NCBI RefSeq assembly: GCF_947496385.1
Contig: NZ_CANMCP010000005.1
Coordinates: 62,001-126,000, forward strand
DNA length: 64,000 bases
Direction of reading: 5' to 3'
From: an uncultured Croceicoccus sp.
GTDB lineage: Bacteria; Pseudomonadota; Alphaproteobacteria; Sphingomonadales; Sphingomonadaceae
Below the pieces are notes generated by a model, which worked only from the letters and a program-made list of their open reading frames with translations, ran no database searches and was not told the origin of the DNA. A program made the position numbers and the translations under genes. The number at the start of each line of letters is the position of its first letter. Position 1 is the first letter of the stretch. Below are positions 48,044 through 56,902 of the stretch, in pieces.

Positions 48044-49527
48044 GCTTTCCACCATGTGTCGGGCTTGGCCGTGAAACCGGCGCGCTGTTCGATGGCGAGC
48101 CCGGCGTTCAGCACGCCCTGCTCGTCAAACCCCTTGCCGATAATCTGTAGCCCGAGCGGCAGACCATCGCGGTTCAGCCCGGCCGGCACCGACATCGCCG
48201 GCAATCCCGCGAGCGAGGCAGGCACCGCGAACACGTCGTTGAGATACATGGAGAGCGGGTCCGAAACCTTGTCGCCGAGCGGAAATGCCGCCGAAGGGCA
48301 CGTCGGCGCGAGGATCACGTCGCAGCTTTCCCAGGCCTTGGCGAAATCGTCGGCGATCAGCTGCCGCACCTTCTGCGCCTGCGTGTAATACGCATCGTAG
48401 AACCCGGCGCTCAACACATAGGTGCCGATCATGATGCGGCGCTTCACTTCCTTGCCGAAACCGGCGGCACGGGTCGCGGCATACATGTCCTGCAACCCCG
48501 CCCCGTCGGGAAGGTCGCGCAAACCGTAACGCACCCCGTCATAGCGCGCGAGGTTGGAGGACGCCTCCGCCGGCGCGATAATGTAATAGGCCGGCAGTGC
48601 ATATTTCGTATGCGGAAGCGAGATATCGACGATGGTCGCGCCCGCATCCTTGAGCCATGCGATCCCGTCGTCCCAGCTTTTCGCAACGTCGGCATCCATG
48701 CCATCCATGCGGTATTCGCGGGGAATGCCGACGCGCTTGCCCGAAAGGTCGGGGTTTAGGCCTGCCTCCCATTCCGGCACCGGCGCGTCGAGGCTGGTCG
48801 AATCCTTGGGATCGAAACCGGCCATCGCCTCCAGCATGATGGCGCAATCGCGGGTGTCGCGCGCCATCGGCCCGGGCTGATCCAGGCTGGATGCGAACGC
48901 CACCACGCCCCAGCGCGAGCAGCGGCCATAGGTCGGCTTGATCCCCGTGATGCCGGTAAAGGCGGCAGGCTGCCGAATGGAGCCGCCGGTGTCGGTGCCG
49001 GTCGCCGCGGGGCACAGCCGCGCCGCGACCGCCGCGCTCGACCCGCCGGACGAACCGCCGGGGGCGAGCGGCGCGTCGCTGCCCTTCGCGCGCCACGGGT
49101 TGACGACATTGCCGAATGCGCTCGTCTCGTTCGACGAACCCATCGCGAACTGGTCGAGGTTGAGCTTGCCCAGCATGCCCGCGCCCGCATCCCACAGCTT
49201 TGCGGAAACGGTCGATTCGTATGGCGGCACGAACCCTTCGAGGATGTGGCTCGCCGCGGTCGTCGGCGTGCCGTCGGTCGCGAACAGATCCTTCATCCCG
49301 ATGGGCACGCCGCCCATCTTGCCGATGTCCTGCCCCTTGGCCCGGCGCGCGTCGACATTGCGCGCCGCGTCGAGCGCGCTGTCCGGCGTGGTCACGATGA
49401 AGGCGTTGAGATCGGACGCGGCGGCGACGGCGGCGTTGAACGCCTCGGCCACCTCGACCGCGGTGAAATCGCCATTGGCGACGCCGTCGCGAATCTGCGC
49501 GACGCCCATTTCGGTATGTTCGGTCAT
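48040..49527 (-). CDS. gatA: Asp-tRNA(Asn)/Glu-tRNA(Gln) amidotransferase subunit A
   Basis: 495 residues of the amidase signature family with the complete Ser-cisSer-Lys triad: K79 ([10 protein letters not shown]), S159 ([10 protein letters not shown]) and S183 ([12 protein letters not shown]). It releases ammonia from glutamine. The ATG starts on the last base of the gatC stop (TAATG). Order gatC-gatA-gatB is conventional. Confidence 0.96.
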   Translation of the reverse strand: MTEHTEMGVAQIRDGVANGDFTAVEVAEAFNAAVAAASDLNAFIVTTPDSALDAARNVDARRAKGQDIGKMGGVPIGMKDLFATDGTPTTAASHILEGFVPPYESTVSAKLWDAGAGMLGKLNLDQFAMGSSNETSAFGNVVNPWRAKGSDAPLAPGGSSGGSSAAVAARLCPAATGTDTGGSIRQPAAFTGITGIKPTYGRCSRWGVVAFASSLDQPGPMARDTRDCAIMLEAMAGFDPKDSTSLDAPVPEWEAGLNPDLSGKRVGIPREYRMDGMDADVAKSWDDGIAWLKDAGATIVDISLPHTKYALPAYYIIAPAEASSNLARYDGVRYGLRDLPDGAGLQDMYAATRAAGFGKEVKRRIMIGTYVLSAGFYDAYYTQAQKVRQLIADDFAKAWESCDVILAPTCPSAAFPLGDKVSDPLSMYLNDVFAVPASLAGLPAMSVPAGLNRDGLPLGLQIIGKGFDEQGVLNAGLAIEQRAGFTAKPDTWWKA

Positions 49528-49829
49528 TATTCGATCACCTTCGGCACGCCGAAAAACCCGTGTTCGGGGGCCGGCGCATTGGCGAGCACCTTGTCGCGCA
49601 CGCCGCCGCCCGTCTTGGGATCGGCATTCACTTCATCCTCGCGCAGGCGCAGCGCATTGGGCACGACCGTCGCCATCGGCTCCACGCCGGTGACATCGAC
49701 CTCGCCCAGCTGTTCGACCCAGCCGAGGATGTTGTTGAGTTCGGGGACCATGGCCTCGACCTCCGCATCGCTCATGGCGATGCGGGCGAGGCTGGCGATC
49801 TTGGTGACCGTTGCTTTATCGACTGACAT
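49527..49829 (-). CDS. gatC: Asp-tRNA(Asn)/Glu-tRNA(Gln) amidotransferase subunit C
   Basis: 100 residues with the GatC pattern: [20 protein letters not shown], a middle [21 protein letters not shown], and the C-terminal [12 protein letters not shown]. It wraps around GatA and GatB and stabilises them. ATG 49829 (MSVDKATV) is preferred over an upstream start 12 codons earlier because family homology begins there. Confidence 0.95.
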   Translation of the reverse strand: MSVDKATVTKIASLARIAMSDAEVEAMVPELNNILGWVEQLGEVDVTGVEPMATVVPNALRLREDEVNADPKTGGGVRDKVLANAPAPEHGFFGVPKVIE

Positions 49830-49894
49830 GACACGCGCGTTAGCCAGACAGCCGCCGCTTGCCAAGCGGCTGTGTGGCCGGCGGCGTGTAAAAA

Positions 49895-50443
49895 TTACTC
49901 CGCCGGGGCAGGCTGCTCCGGCAGAGGCGCGGGCAGCGGGGCCCCGCCGGGACCACCCGGGCCGCCAAGACCCATGGCACGAAGCTGCTCCTGCATCGCC
50001 TGAATCTCGGCCTGGCTACGGAATTCGAGCAGTTCGACGGTGAATTCGAGGTCGCTGTTGGGCGGGATCACGCCGCCGCCCGCGCCCTCTTCGCCATAGG
50101 CGAGATCGGAGGGGATAGTGACCACATAGCGCCCACCGGTCTGCATCCGGGTGAGCGCGTCGGCAAAGCCGGGCACCACGCCGCCGACCGGCATCGCGGC
50201 CTGCTCGCCGCTGTCGAAGACCGTACCGTCGGGCAGGCGCCCTTCGTAATTCACCAGCACGATATCGTCCATCGACGGGCTCGGCCCCTCGCCCGCGGCG
50301 AGCGTATCGACCGTCACGCCTTCGTAGCGGGAGGCCCACGCCACGCCGGCGGCGAGCAGGACGGCGATCGCGATCCCGATCCAGAGCTTGGTGAGGATGC
50401 CCTTGCCGATGGGCTGCAACGGTACGCGGGTGACTTCGGCCAT
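49895..50443 (-). CDS. Membrane-anchored FKBP-type peptidyl-prolyl isomerase
   Basis: 182 residues: an N-terminal membrane helix (about 20-38, [18 protein letters not shown]), then an FKBP domain with [70 protein letters not shown] split over the domain, and a Gly/Pro-rich tail. It should act in the periplasm on proline bonds. ATG 50443 has a GGGGAAG just upstream; an ATG at 50455 is the alternative. Confidence 0.9.
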   Translation of the reverse strand: MAEVTRVPLQPIGKGILTKLWIGIAIAVLLAAGVAWASRYEGVTVDTLAAGEGPSPSMDDIVLVNYEGRLPDGTVFDSGEQAAMPVGGVVPGFADALTRMQTGGRYVVTIPSDLAYGEEGAGGGVIPPNSDLEFTVELLEFRSQAEIQAMQEQLRAMGLGGPGGPGGAPLPAPLPEQPAPAE

Positions 50444-50501
50444 GATCTTCCCCATTCTTGAACGACGGTCGGTTTGCGAAGGCCCCGCCATGGAGGGCAG
50501 C

Positions 50502-50531
50502 AAAAAGGGCGCCGGAAATATCTGGCGCCCT
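50502..50531 (-). terminator. Rho-independent terminator after rpsU
   Basis: Read on the minus strand, AGGGCGCC pairs with GGCGCCCT around a 10-base loop and is followed by a T5 run. It separates rpsU from the FKBP gene. Confidence 0.88.
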
Positions 50532-50602
50532 GATGGCTCATGCAGGCGGCGGCGACAAGAGGCTTTGTGCCCTGCCGCGTGCCCTCATGCAAAGGCTATG
50601 GC

Positions 50603-50809
50603 TTAACGCACGCCATCGCGTTCGGCACGCTTGCGCTCGAGCTTGCGGGCGCGGCGCACGGCGGCGGCCTTTTCGCGCGCACGCTTCTCGCTGGGCTTTT
50701 CGTAGTGGCGGCGCAATTTCATTTCGCGATACACGCCTTCCCGCTGAAGCTTCTTCTTCAACGCACGAAGGGCTTGGTCGACATTGTTATCGCGAACCAT
50801 GATTTGCAT
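50603..50809 (-). CDS. rpsU: 30S ribosomal protein S21
   Basis: 68 residues, typical of bS21: [21 protein letters not shown], then [20 protein letters not shown] and an Arg/Lys-rich end. It helps the 30S subunit pair with mRNA leaders. MQIMVRDNN is the usual alphaproteobacterial N-terminus. It appears to be a single-gene unit with its own terminator. Confidence 0.97.
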   Translation of the reverse strand: MQIMVRDNNVDQALRALKKKLQREGVYREMKLRRHYEKPSEKRAREKAAAVRRARKLERKRAERDGVR

Positions 50810-51154
50810 ATTCTGAAACTACCTCACATCTGTTGTCAGTTCGGCCAATGATGCCAACGCCGGTCGGACCGGTCCGCATGCACCTCGACTCGATGAAAAA
50901 CGAATCACATTGCCAGAAGAGCCCGAATTCAACGAAAAACCGGCCATAGCTGGCGGCGCCGCTACCACCCGCAATGCGGAAAAGCAAGCGCCGGAACCTG
51001 TACCATATACCACGCAACGCCCCGTCGCGCAAACCGTCGCGCAAATCCGGGCCAGTACGAGCCGCAATCAACGGGAGCGCCGCTTTTTTCCGGCCTTTGC
51101 CGGCGCGCGGCGACACGCCCCTTTCGCATTCGCGCGGCAACGCGTAAGGCGCTC
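50810..51154. promoter_or_regulatory. Divergent intergenic region rpsU / crcB
   Basis: 345 bp with no credible gene. It includes a perfect 12-bp palindrome CGGACCGGTCCG at 50865-50876, about 55 bp upstream of rpsU. I looked for a fluoride riboswitch next to crcB and did not recognise one. Promoter boxes cannot be fixed by eye. Confidence 0.4.
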
Positions 51155-51583
51155 ATGATAATGAACCAGACCACCATGAACCACCCATCGCCCCTTTTCG
51201 CATCGTTTCTCGTCGCCGCAGGTGGCGGGACCGGTGCCGTGCTGCGCTATCAGCTCGGCCGCGCGATCACCGGCCTCTTCCCCGCGTCGAGCGGGAGCTT
51301 CCCCTGGCCGACACTCGCCGCGAATGTCTTCGGCAGCCTCGCCATGGGGGCGTTGATCGGCTGGCTCGCCCGGCATGGCGGTGGGGGGAGCGAGGCCTGG
51401 CGCCTTCTGCTGGGCATAGGCCTGCTCGGCGGTTTCACCACGTTTTCCTCGTTCAGCCTCGAACTGGTCATGCTGTGGGAACGCGGCGCGGCGCTCGCGG
51501 CACTGAGCTATGCGCTGGTCTCGGTGATCGCCGGGGTCGCGGGATTGTTCATCGGGCTTTCGATCATGCGGGTGGCGGCATGA
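51155..51583 (+). CDS. crcB: Fluoride ion channel CrcB/Fluc
   Basis: 142 residues, four membrane helices. Family features: GGGTGAVLRYQLGR near the N-terminus, the TLAANVFGSLAMGAL helix with its pore Asn, and GLLGGFTTFSSFSLE with the Phe box and sodium-site turn. It exports fluoride as a dual-topology dimer. Start 51155 has AAGG upstream; ATG 51161 and 51176 are alternatives. Its stop overlaps the next gene (ATGA). Confidence 0.94.
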   Translation: MIMNQTTMNHPSPLFASFLVAAGGGTGAVLRYQLGRAITGLFPASSGSFPWPTLAANVFGSLAMGALIGWLARHGGGGSEAWRLLLGIGLLGGFTTFSSFSLELVMLWERGAALAALSYALVSVIAGVAGLFIGLSIMRVAA

Positions 51584-52818
51584 GCGCGCCTGAAAATCCT
51601 GGCGAAAAGAGCAGCGACAATGTCCGGCAATTCGTGGTCAGCCGCGACGATGCGGGCATCCGGCTCGACCGCTGGTTCAAGCGCAACCTGCCGCAGATCG
51701 GCTTTGCCACCATCTCGCGCTGGGCGCGGACCGGGCAGATCCGGGTCGATGGCGGGCGGGTCAAGCCTGACGACAGGCTCGAACCGGGACAGCAGATCCG
51801 CGTGCCACCCGGCGGCGAGACGACCACAGGGGCCCCGCGCGAGCGGCGCCCGCTGACGGAGGAGCAGCTGGAGCAGGCGGACGCAATGCTGCTCCACCGC
51901 GACCGCGCGGCCATCGTGCTGAACAAGCCGCCCGGCCTCGCGACGCAAGGCGGCACGGGCACGCATCAACATGTCGACGGCCTGCTCGACGCCTATGCGA
52001 CGGGCGGGGCCAAGGCGCCGCGGCCCCGGCTCGTCCACCGGCTCGATAAGGATACGTCGGGCGTCCTGCTGATCGCCGCGACGCCCGGCAGTGCCGCGTT
52101 CTTTTCCAAGCGATTTTCGGGACGGTCGGCGAAGAAGATCTACTGGGCGCTGGTGGTCGGCGTGCCGAAGGTGCCGCACGGGGTGATCGACCTCGCACTT
52201 GCCAAGCAGCCCGGCACCGGCGGCGAGAAGATGATGCCGGACGAAGGCGGACAGCCGGCCAAGACCCGTTATCGCGTGGTCGAACGGGCCGGCAATCGCG
52301 CCGCCTGGGTGGAGCTGGAGCCGCTGACCGGCCGCACGCACCAGCTTCGCGTTCATCTCGCCGCGATCGGCCATCCCATCGTCGGCGACGGCAAATATGG
52401 CGCGCAGGAGGCATTCCTCACCGGATCGATCAGCCGCAAGATGCATCTTCACGCCCGGCGCCTGATCATCGACCATCCCGATGGCGTGGCGCTCGACGTG
52501 ACGGCGCCGTTGCCCGAACATTTCGCGGCCAGCATGGAGCAGCTGGGCTTCGATCCCGCGCTCAGCGACGCCGAGCCGGAGACCGGCCCGCCCCCGCCGC
52601 CGCGCGAGATTCTCAAGCAGCAGGCCCGCCGCCACGCAAAGCAGGTGCGCAAGGACAAACGCGGCGAACGGCGCGAACGTGCCGGCGTGAAGAGCAGTTC
52701 GGGCGGCAAGCCGAAATCCCGCCCCGGCAAGACGGCCGGCCCGGCACGCCCCGGCCCAAAACGCAACGGCCCCGGCCCCCAGGGCCGCAAGCCGGGTGGA
52801 AAGCCGAAGAAGCCATGA
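51580..52818 (+). CDS. RluA-family pseudouridine synthase with long basic tail
   Basis: 412 residues: an N-terminal S4 RNA-binding domain (about 28-80), then the RluA-type catalytic domain with Asp156 in RLVHRLDKDTSGVLLIA, LVVGVPKVPHG and EPLTGRTHQLRVHLA. It isomerises uridines, probably in 23S rRNA (RluC/RluD type; the sites cannot be told). After about residue 340 comes a ~75-residue tail rich in Lys, Arg, Pro and Gly, likely disordered and RNA-binding. It overlaps both neighbours by 4 bases. Confidence 0.92.
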   Translation: MSAPENPGEKSSDNVRQFVVSRDDAGIRLDRWFKRNLPQIGFATISRWARTGQIRVDGGRVKPDDRLEPGQQIRVPPGGETTTGAPRERRPLTEEQLEQADAMLLHRDRAAIVLNKPPGLATQGGTGTHQHVDGLLDAYATGGAKAPRPRLVHRLDKDTSGVLLIAATPGSAAFFSKRFSGRSAKKIYWALVVGVPKVPHGVIDLALAKQPGTGGEKMMPDEGGQPAKTRYRVVERAGNRAAWVELEPLTGRTHQLRVHLAAIGHPIVGDGKYGAQEAFLTGSISRKMHLHARRLIIDHPDGVALDVTAPLPEHFAASMEQLGFDPALSDAEPETGPPPPPREILKQQARRHAKQVRKDKRGERRERAGVKSSSGGKPKSRPGKTAGPARPGPKRNGPGPQGRKPGGKPKKP

Positions 52819-53471
52819 ACCGGGTGGCGATATTCGATTGCGACGGCACGCTCGTCGATGGACAGGCGAATGTCTGCGACGCGATGGAGGAAGCCTTTGC
52901 CGCCTCCGGGTTGCAGGCGCCCGACCGGCTTGCCATCCGCCGCGCCGTCGGGCTGTCCCTGCCGCAGGCCATGGCGCAGCTCGTTCCAGGAGGCGACGCG
53001 GTGCAGCATGAAATGCTGGCCGAACGGTATCGGCTCGCCTTTCGCACCCATCGCGAGCGGGGGCTGGTCAACGAACCGCTGTATGACGGGATGGCGATGT
53101 TGCTGCGCCATCTGCACGCGGCAGGCTGGACGCTGGCCGTTGCCACCGGCAAATCGGACCGCGGCCTTGCCCATTGCCTCGACCATCATGGCATCGCCGA
53201 TCTGTTCGAAAGCCTGCAGACCGCCGACCGGCACCCATCGAAGCCGCATCCGTCCATGATCGAACGTATTCTGGACGATACGGGCGTCGATGCGGACCAT
53301 GCGGTGATGATCGGTGATACCAGCTTCGACATGCTGATGGCCGATGCCGCCGGCGTTCGCGGCATCGGGGTCGCGTGGGGCTATCATGCGCCGGACGAAT
53401 TGATGGCGGCCGGTGCCGATGCGGTGGCGAACGACATGGACGATCTTCAAAAACTGCTGGGCGCGGCGTGA
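52815..53471 (+). CDS. HAD-superfamily hydrolase (phosphoglycolate phosphatase-like)
   Basis: 218 residues with HAD motif I at D8-D10 (FDCDGTLVDG), motif II Thr in LAVATGKSD, the Lys of motif III near HPSKPHP, and motif IV MIGDTSFDMLMA. The cap is of the C1 helical type. It resembles Gph/PpaX phosphatases; the substrate is uncertain. ATGA overlap with the pseudouridine synthase gene and GTGA overlap with the small gene after it. Confidence 0.9.
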   Translation: MNRVAIFDCDGTLVDGQANVCDAMEEAFAASGLQAPDRLAIRRAVGLSLPQAMAQLVPGGDAVQHEMLAERYRLAFRTHRERGLVNEPLYDGMAMLLRHLHAAGWTLAVATGKSDRGLAHCLDHHGIADLFESLQTADRHPSKPHPSMIERILDDTGVDADHAVMIGDTSFDMLMADAAGVRGIGVAWGYHAPDELMAAGADAVANDMDDLQKLLGAA

Positions 53472-53683
53472 GCGATCCTGCGGCGCGGCGGTTCTTCGTG
53501 ATACAGGCGGTGCGGGTGGCAGGCGTCGTGGTGGCCGTGTGGGGCTTGTCGGCCAGCTATGGCCGGGCGCCCTGGCTGGGCGGCGCGCCTGCGTGGGTCG
53601 GCGCGGTGATGCTGGCGGCGGGAACGGCGGTGGCGCTGATCGGGCCGCGGCTGCTGGCGCGCAAATGGCGGAGCGGATCGTGA
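53468..53683 (+). CDS. Small two-helix membrane protein of unknown function
   Basis: 71 residues from a GTG start: SDPAARRFFVIQAVRVAG begins, followed by two hydrophobic segments (about 12-30 and 40-58) and a basic C-terminus ARKWRSGS. GTGA overlap with the HAD gene and GTGA overlap with the ATP12 gene argue that it is translated. I recognise no family. Sitting directly before an F1-ATPase assembly factor, it may belong to the same function, but this is inference only. Confidence 0.7.
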   Translation: MSDPAARRFFVIQAVRVAGVVVAVWGLSASYGRAPWLGGAPAWVGAVMLAAGTAVALIGPRLLARKWRSGS

Positions 53684-54378
53684 AGCGATTTTACAGCGAT
53701 GTGCATGTCGATGCGCAGGACGGCGGCTGGCAGGTCCGGCTCGATATGCGGCCACTGAAAACCGCGGGCGGCGCGCCGCAGATCGTGCCGGCTCGCGATC
53801 TCGCCGAGGCGCTCGCCGATGAATGGCGCGCGCAGGAGGACGAGATCGACCCTGCGGGCTTTCCCTTGCGCGACATGGCGGATTACGCGATCGACCGCGT
53901 CGCACCCGACCGGCGGGCGACCATCGCCAAGCTGCTCAGCTATGCCGAAACCGACACGCTGTGCTATCGCGCGGACGAAGGCGATGCCTTGCGCACGCGG
54001 CAGGACGAGGCGTGGGAGCCGCTTCTGACCGAAGCGGAGCGGCGGTATGAGGTGCACTTCGAACGGATAGGCGGCATCGTCCACCGACGGCAGCCCGACG
54101 CGACCATGACCCGCCTGCGGGACGAGCTCGACGGGTTCGGGCCGTTCGTGCTGACCGGCCTGCTCAATCTTGCCGGGCTTGCCTGCTCGCTCACCGTGGC
54201 GATGGCGGCCCAGGCGGACGACGCCGATGCCGACGCGCTCTGGGCCATCGCCAATCTGGAAGAGGATTGGCAGGCGGTGCAGTGGGGCTGGGATTCAGAG
54301 GCGCTCGAAAACCGCAATCGCCGCCTTGCCGGCTTTGCACTGGCGCTGCGTTTCGCGCAATTGTCGCGCGGCGGCTAA
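53680..54378 (+). CDS. ATP12-family F1-ATPase assembly chaperone
   Basis: 232 residues. KRFYSDVHVDAQDGGWQVRLDMRPLKTAGG at the start, split by Arg and Gly turns, and LEEDWQAVQWGWDSEAL near the end are typical of the ATP12 (ATPAF2) family, which in mitochondria and Alphaproteobacteria binds the F1 alpha subunit. A GTG at 53680 overlapping the preceding stop gives the conventional first residues (M)KRFY; ATG 53665, 5 codons earlier, is the alternative. Confidence 0.9.
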   Translation: MKRFYSDVHVDAQDGGWQVRLDMRPLKTAGGAPQIVPARDLAEALADEWRAQEDEIDPAGFPLRDMADYAIDRVAPDRRATIAKLLSYAETDTLCYRADEGDALRTRQDEAWEPLLTEAERRYEVHFERIGGIVHRRQPDATMTRLRDELDGFGPFVLTGLLNLAGLACSLTVAMAAQADDADADALWAIANLEEDWQAVQWGWDSEALENRNRRLAGFALALRFAQLSRGG

Positions 54379-54386
54379 GCGCGCGC

Positions 54387-54403
54387 TCCGGCGGTGCGCC
54401 GGA
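54387..54403. repeat. Hairpin between convergent ATP12 and Mla operon ends
   Basis: TCCGGCG-GTG-CGCCGGA, a perfect 7-bp stem with a 3-base loop, in the 46-bp gap between two stop codons. No T-run follows. Confidence 0.45.
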
Positions 54404-54424
54404 TCCCCGCCCGCGGCGATAGGC

Positions 54425-55018
54425 CTATTGCGCGATCCAGTTTGCGATTTCCATCGCCACCGTATTGGCCGCCTGGTTCAAAGCAGGCGCAACCGCCGCG
54501 GCATCGGGCGCGATGCCGGGCACCGTGCTCGAAAACCGGCGTGAAACGACCTCGCGCCCTTCCTCGATCCGGATGGCGTCATAGGTGACGGTCACGCTGC
54601 TATCGCGGGCGTCATAGCCCATCTCGATCAGCCGGCCGTGGAGGCGGATGCGCGGCTCGGCGCCGGGCTCGATCCCCTCGAACACGAGCCGGCCGGTCTG
54701 TGCGCGCAATGTCTCGGCCAGGAGATGCTGCATCAGCCGCGTCGGCTTATCCACCAGGAACGCGTTTTCGAGATAGGCGATGCCCGTCTCGTCGATCCGC
54801 ACCGGCACGCGTTTGGCATTCAGCCTGTCTTCGGTTTCCGCCTCCATCACGGCGATGGCCGTGCTGGCCGTGCCAGTGGTGCTGCTCGCGCCTGCCGGGG
54901 TAACCGCCTGCGACGTGAGGCCGATGAGCTGTTCGGGCGCATCGCCGCCGCCGATGCTGACGCAGGCCGGCAGGAGGCCGAACAGGGCCAGCGGGGCGGC
55001 GATACGGGTGATACGCAT
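54425..55018 (-). CDS. ABC-transport auxiliary lipoprotein of the Mla-type system
   Basis: 197 residues with a lipoprotein signal (LLPAC) and the ABC_trans_aux/PqiC-like domain: VPVRIDETGIAYLENAFLVDK and RLVFEGIEP, ending with TVAMEIANWI. Such lipoproteins are the outer-membrane or periplasmic partner of MCE transporters. ATG 55018 has a GAGG 8 bases upstream; a TTG overlapping the mlaD stop and an ATG at 55027 are also possible. Last gene of the operon. Confidence 0.87.
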   Translation of the reverse strand: MRITRIAAPLALFGLLPACVSIGGGDAPEQLIGLTSQAVTPAGASSTTGTASTAIAVMEAETEDRLNAKRVPVRIDETGIAYLENAFLVDKPTRLMQHLLAETLRAQTGRLVFEGIEPGAEPRIRLHGRLIEMGYDARDSSVTVTYDAIRIEEGREVVSRRFSSTVPGIAPDAAAVAPALNQAANTVAMEIANWIAQ

Positions 55019-55029
55019 GGGAGGCATCC

Positions 55030-55974
55030 TCAATTGTCGGGTTCGTATGTGGGCAGTTTCTGCCCGCCGATCAGTCCGGTCGCCCCCTGATCGTCAAGCT
55101 TTTCGGTAATCGTGCGCAGCGAGCGTGTCGTCGTGCGCAATTCGCGGATCGCGGCCTCCGCCTCCGGCAGGGTGCCGGTGGTAATCTGGCGCGCGGCGGG
55201 ACGAATATCGGCGAGCGTCGCCTCCAGCTCCTCCATCGCACCATTCGCGGTGCGCAGCGTCACGCGCAATTCGTCCGCGATCGATCCGCCTTCCTGATTG
55301 ATGACCTTGTCGGTGGATGCGGCGACCTTTTCGAACTGCGCCAGCGTCATGTTCGCCTGGCGCAGCGTCGCCTGCAATTCGGCCATGGTCTGATCGATGC
55401 GCGGGCTCGTATCGGCGAGCGTGTCGGTCAGCCGCTCGGTATTCTGCAGAATGCCGGTCAGCGCCTGCTGATTATCGTCCGACAATGTCATCGTCAGCCG
55501 CTCGGTCAATGTCGAGAGCCGTTCGAGCAGAAGCGGCGCATTCGACAGGATCTCGCCAATCCCGCCGCGACGGGTCGGAATGACGGGCACGCCTTCGGGC
55601 CCGATCTCGGTAATGGGCGGGGCGCCGCGGACCGCGCCTTCCATCTGGATCGTGGACACGCCGGTAAAGCTACCCTGCATCGTGGCGGTGGTGCCCTGAA
55701 GAATGGGGACACTTTCGTCGATCTCGATCCGCACGCGCACGAATTCGGGATCCTTGTCCCAGAGGCGAATCTGCTTCACCTGCCCCACCGGCACGCCGGA
55801 ATAGGCCACCTGCGATCCGCGGGCGAGGCCGCTGACCGACTGGCTGAAGAAGATGTCGTATTCCTGCTGCGCCCCTTCGTTCAACCGGGCGAGCCAGATG
55901 ATGAACCCCGCCAGCAAGGCGAGCAGGATGAGCGTGACCGCCCCGACCCAGATATGATTTGCGCGCGTTTCCAT
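55030..55974 (-). CDS. mlaD: MCE-family substrate-binding protein MlaD
   Basis: 314 residues: one N-terminal membrane helix (about 9-29), an MCE domain (about 38-118, including GLARGSQVAYSGVPVGQVKQI and TTATMQGSFTGVSTIQM), then a long helical region to about 290. The extended helical tail is longer than in E. coli MlaD (~180 residues) and recalls the tube-forming MCE proteins. It shuttles phospholipids between the membranes. 9 bases separate it from mlaF. Confidence 0.92.
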   Translation of the reverse strand: METRANHIWVGAVTLILLALLAGFIIWLARLNEGAQQEYDIFFSQSVSGLARGSQVAYSGVPVGQVKQIRLWDKDPEFVRVRIEIDESVPILQGTTATMQGSFTGVSTIQMEGAVRGAPPITEIGPEGVPVIPTRRGGIGEILSNAPLLLERLSTLTERLTMTLSDDNQQALTGILQNTERLTDTLADTSPRIDQTMAELQATLRQANMTLAQFEKVAASTDKVINQEGGSIADELRVTLRTANGAMEELEATLADIRPAARQITTGTLPEAEAAIRELRTTTRSLRTITEKLDDQGATGLIGGQKLPTYEPDN

Positions 55975-55983
55975 CGCGATGTC

Positions 55984-56898
55984 CTATGCCTTGTCCATGG
56001 TCGGGTTGTCCACTTGCGCGTGTTCGTCGGCGAGGCCGCGCGCCTGCGTTTCCTCGCGCAGGTCGGTGGCCTGGGCGGCGCGTCCGCGCGGACCGTTGAA
56101 ATATTCCTGAATCCACGGATGATTGGTTTCGAGCAGTTCGGGGATCGTGCCGACCGCCGTCACCTTCTTGTCCGCGAGCACCGCCACGCGGTCGCAAATG
56201 GCGTAAAGCGTGTCGAGATCGTGGGTGATGAGAAACACGGTCAGGCCCAGAGTATCGGTCAATTCCCGCGTCAACGTGTCGAACGCGGCCGCGCCGATCG
56301 GGTCCAGCCCGGCCGTCGGCTCGTCGAGGAACAGGAGTTCGGGATCGAGCGCGAGCGCACGGGCCAGGCCGGCGCGTTTCTTCATGCCGCCCGACAATTC
56401 GGAGGGAAACTTGCTCGTCGCTTCCTCGGGCAGGCCGGACAGCCGCACCTTGTAGCGGGCGATTTCATGGCGCAACTCCGGCGTCAGCTCGGGAAAGAAC
56501 TGCCGGAGCGGCACCTCGACGTTCTCCGCCACCGTCAGCGTGGAGAAGAGCGCGCCGCCCTGGAACAATACGCCCCAGCGCGAGCGGATGTCGATGTCTG
56601 CGTCCTCCTCCGCCTCCGTGATGGAGCGGCCCAGCACCTCGATCGAGCCTTCGTCGGGCACCTGCAACCCGATGATCGAGCGCATCAGCACCGATTTGCC
56701 CGTGCCCGATCCGCCGACCACGCCGATGATCTCGCCGCGCCGGACGTTGAGGTCGAGATTGTCGTGAACCGTCTGCGAACCGAACTTGTTGACCAGCCCC
56801 TTCACCACGATGGGGTATTCGCCGGTGAACATCGGCGGGACGTATTCCGCCTCGTTCATGGCGCGCTTCATCAACTTTCTGGCGCGTGCGCTGCTCAT
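55984..56898 (-). CDS. mlaF: Mla-type ABC transporter ATPase MlaF
   Basis: 304 residues. Walker A at about 62-70 (GGSGTGKSVL), Q-loop VLFQGGALFSTLTV, signature LSGGMKKRAGLARAL, Walker B LLFLDEPTAGLDP, switch His in LITHDLDTL. It powers phospholipid transport with the permease and MlaD. A C-terminal extension of ~40 residues follows the ATPase core. It starts 4 bases after the mlaE stop. Confidence 0.94.
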   Translation of the reverse strand: MSSARARKLMKRAMNEAEYVPPMFTGEYPIVVKGLVNKFGSQTVHDNLDLNVRRGEIIGVVGGSGTGKSVLMRSIIGLQVPDEGSIEVLGRSITEAEEDADIDIRSRWGVLFQGGALFSTLTVAENVEVPLRQFFPELTPELRHEIARYKVRLSGLPEEATSKFPSELSGGMKKRAGLARALALDPELLFLDEPTAGLDPIGAAAFDTLTRELTDTLGLTVFLITHDLDTLYAICDRVAVLADKKVTAVGTIPELLETNHPWIQEYFNGPRGRAAQATDLREETQARGLADEHAQVDNPTMDKA

Positions 56899-56902
56899 CG
56901 CA

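Noticed and set aside
51000-51154. Fluoride riboswitch upstream of crcB
   Set aside because: I looked for its conserved pseudoknot pattern and saw only GC-rich sequence without a convincing match.
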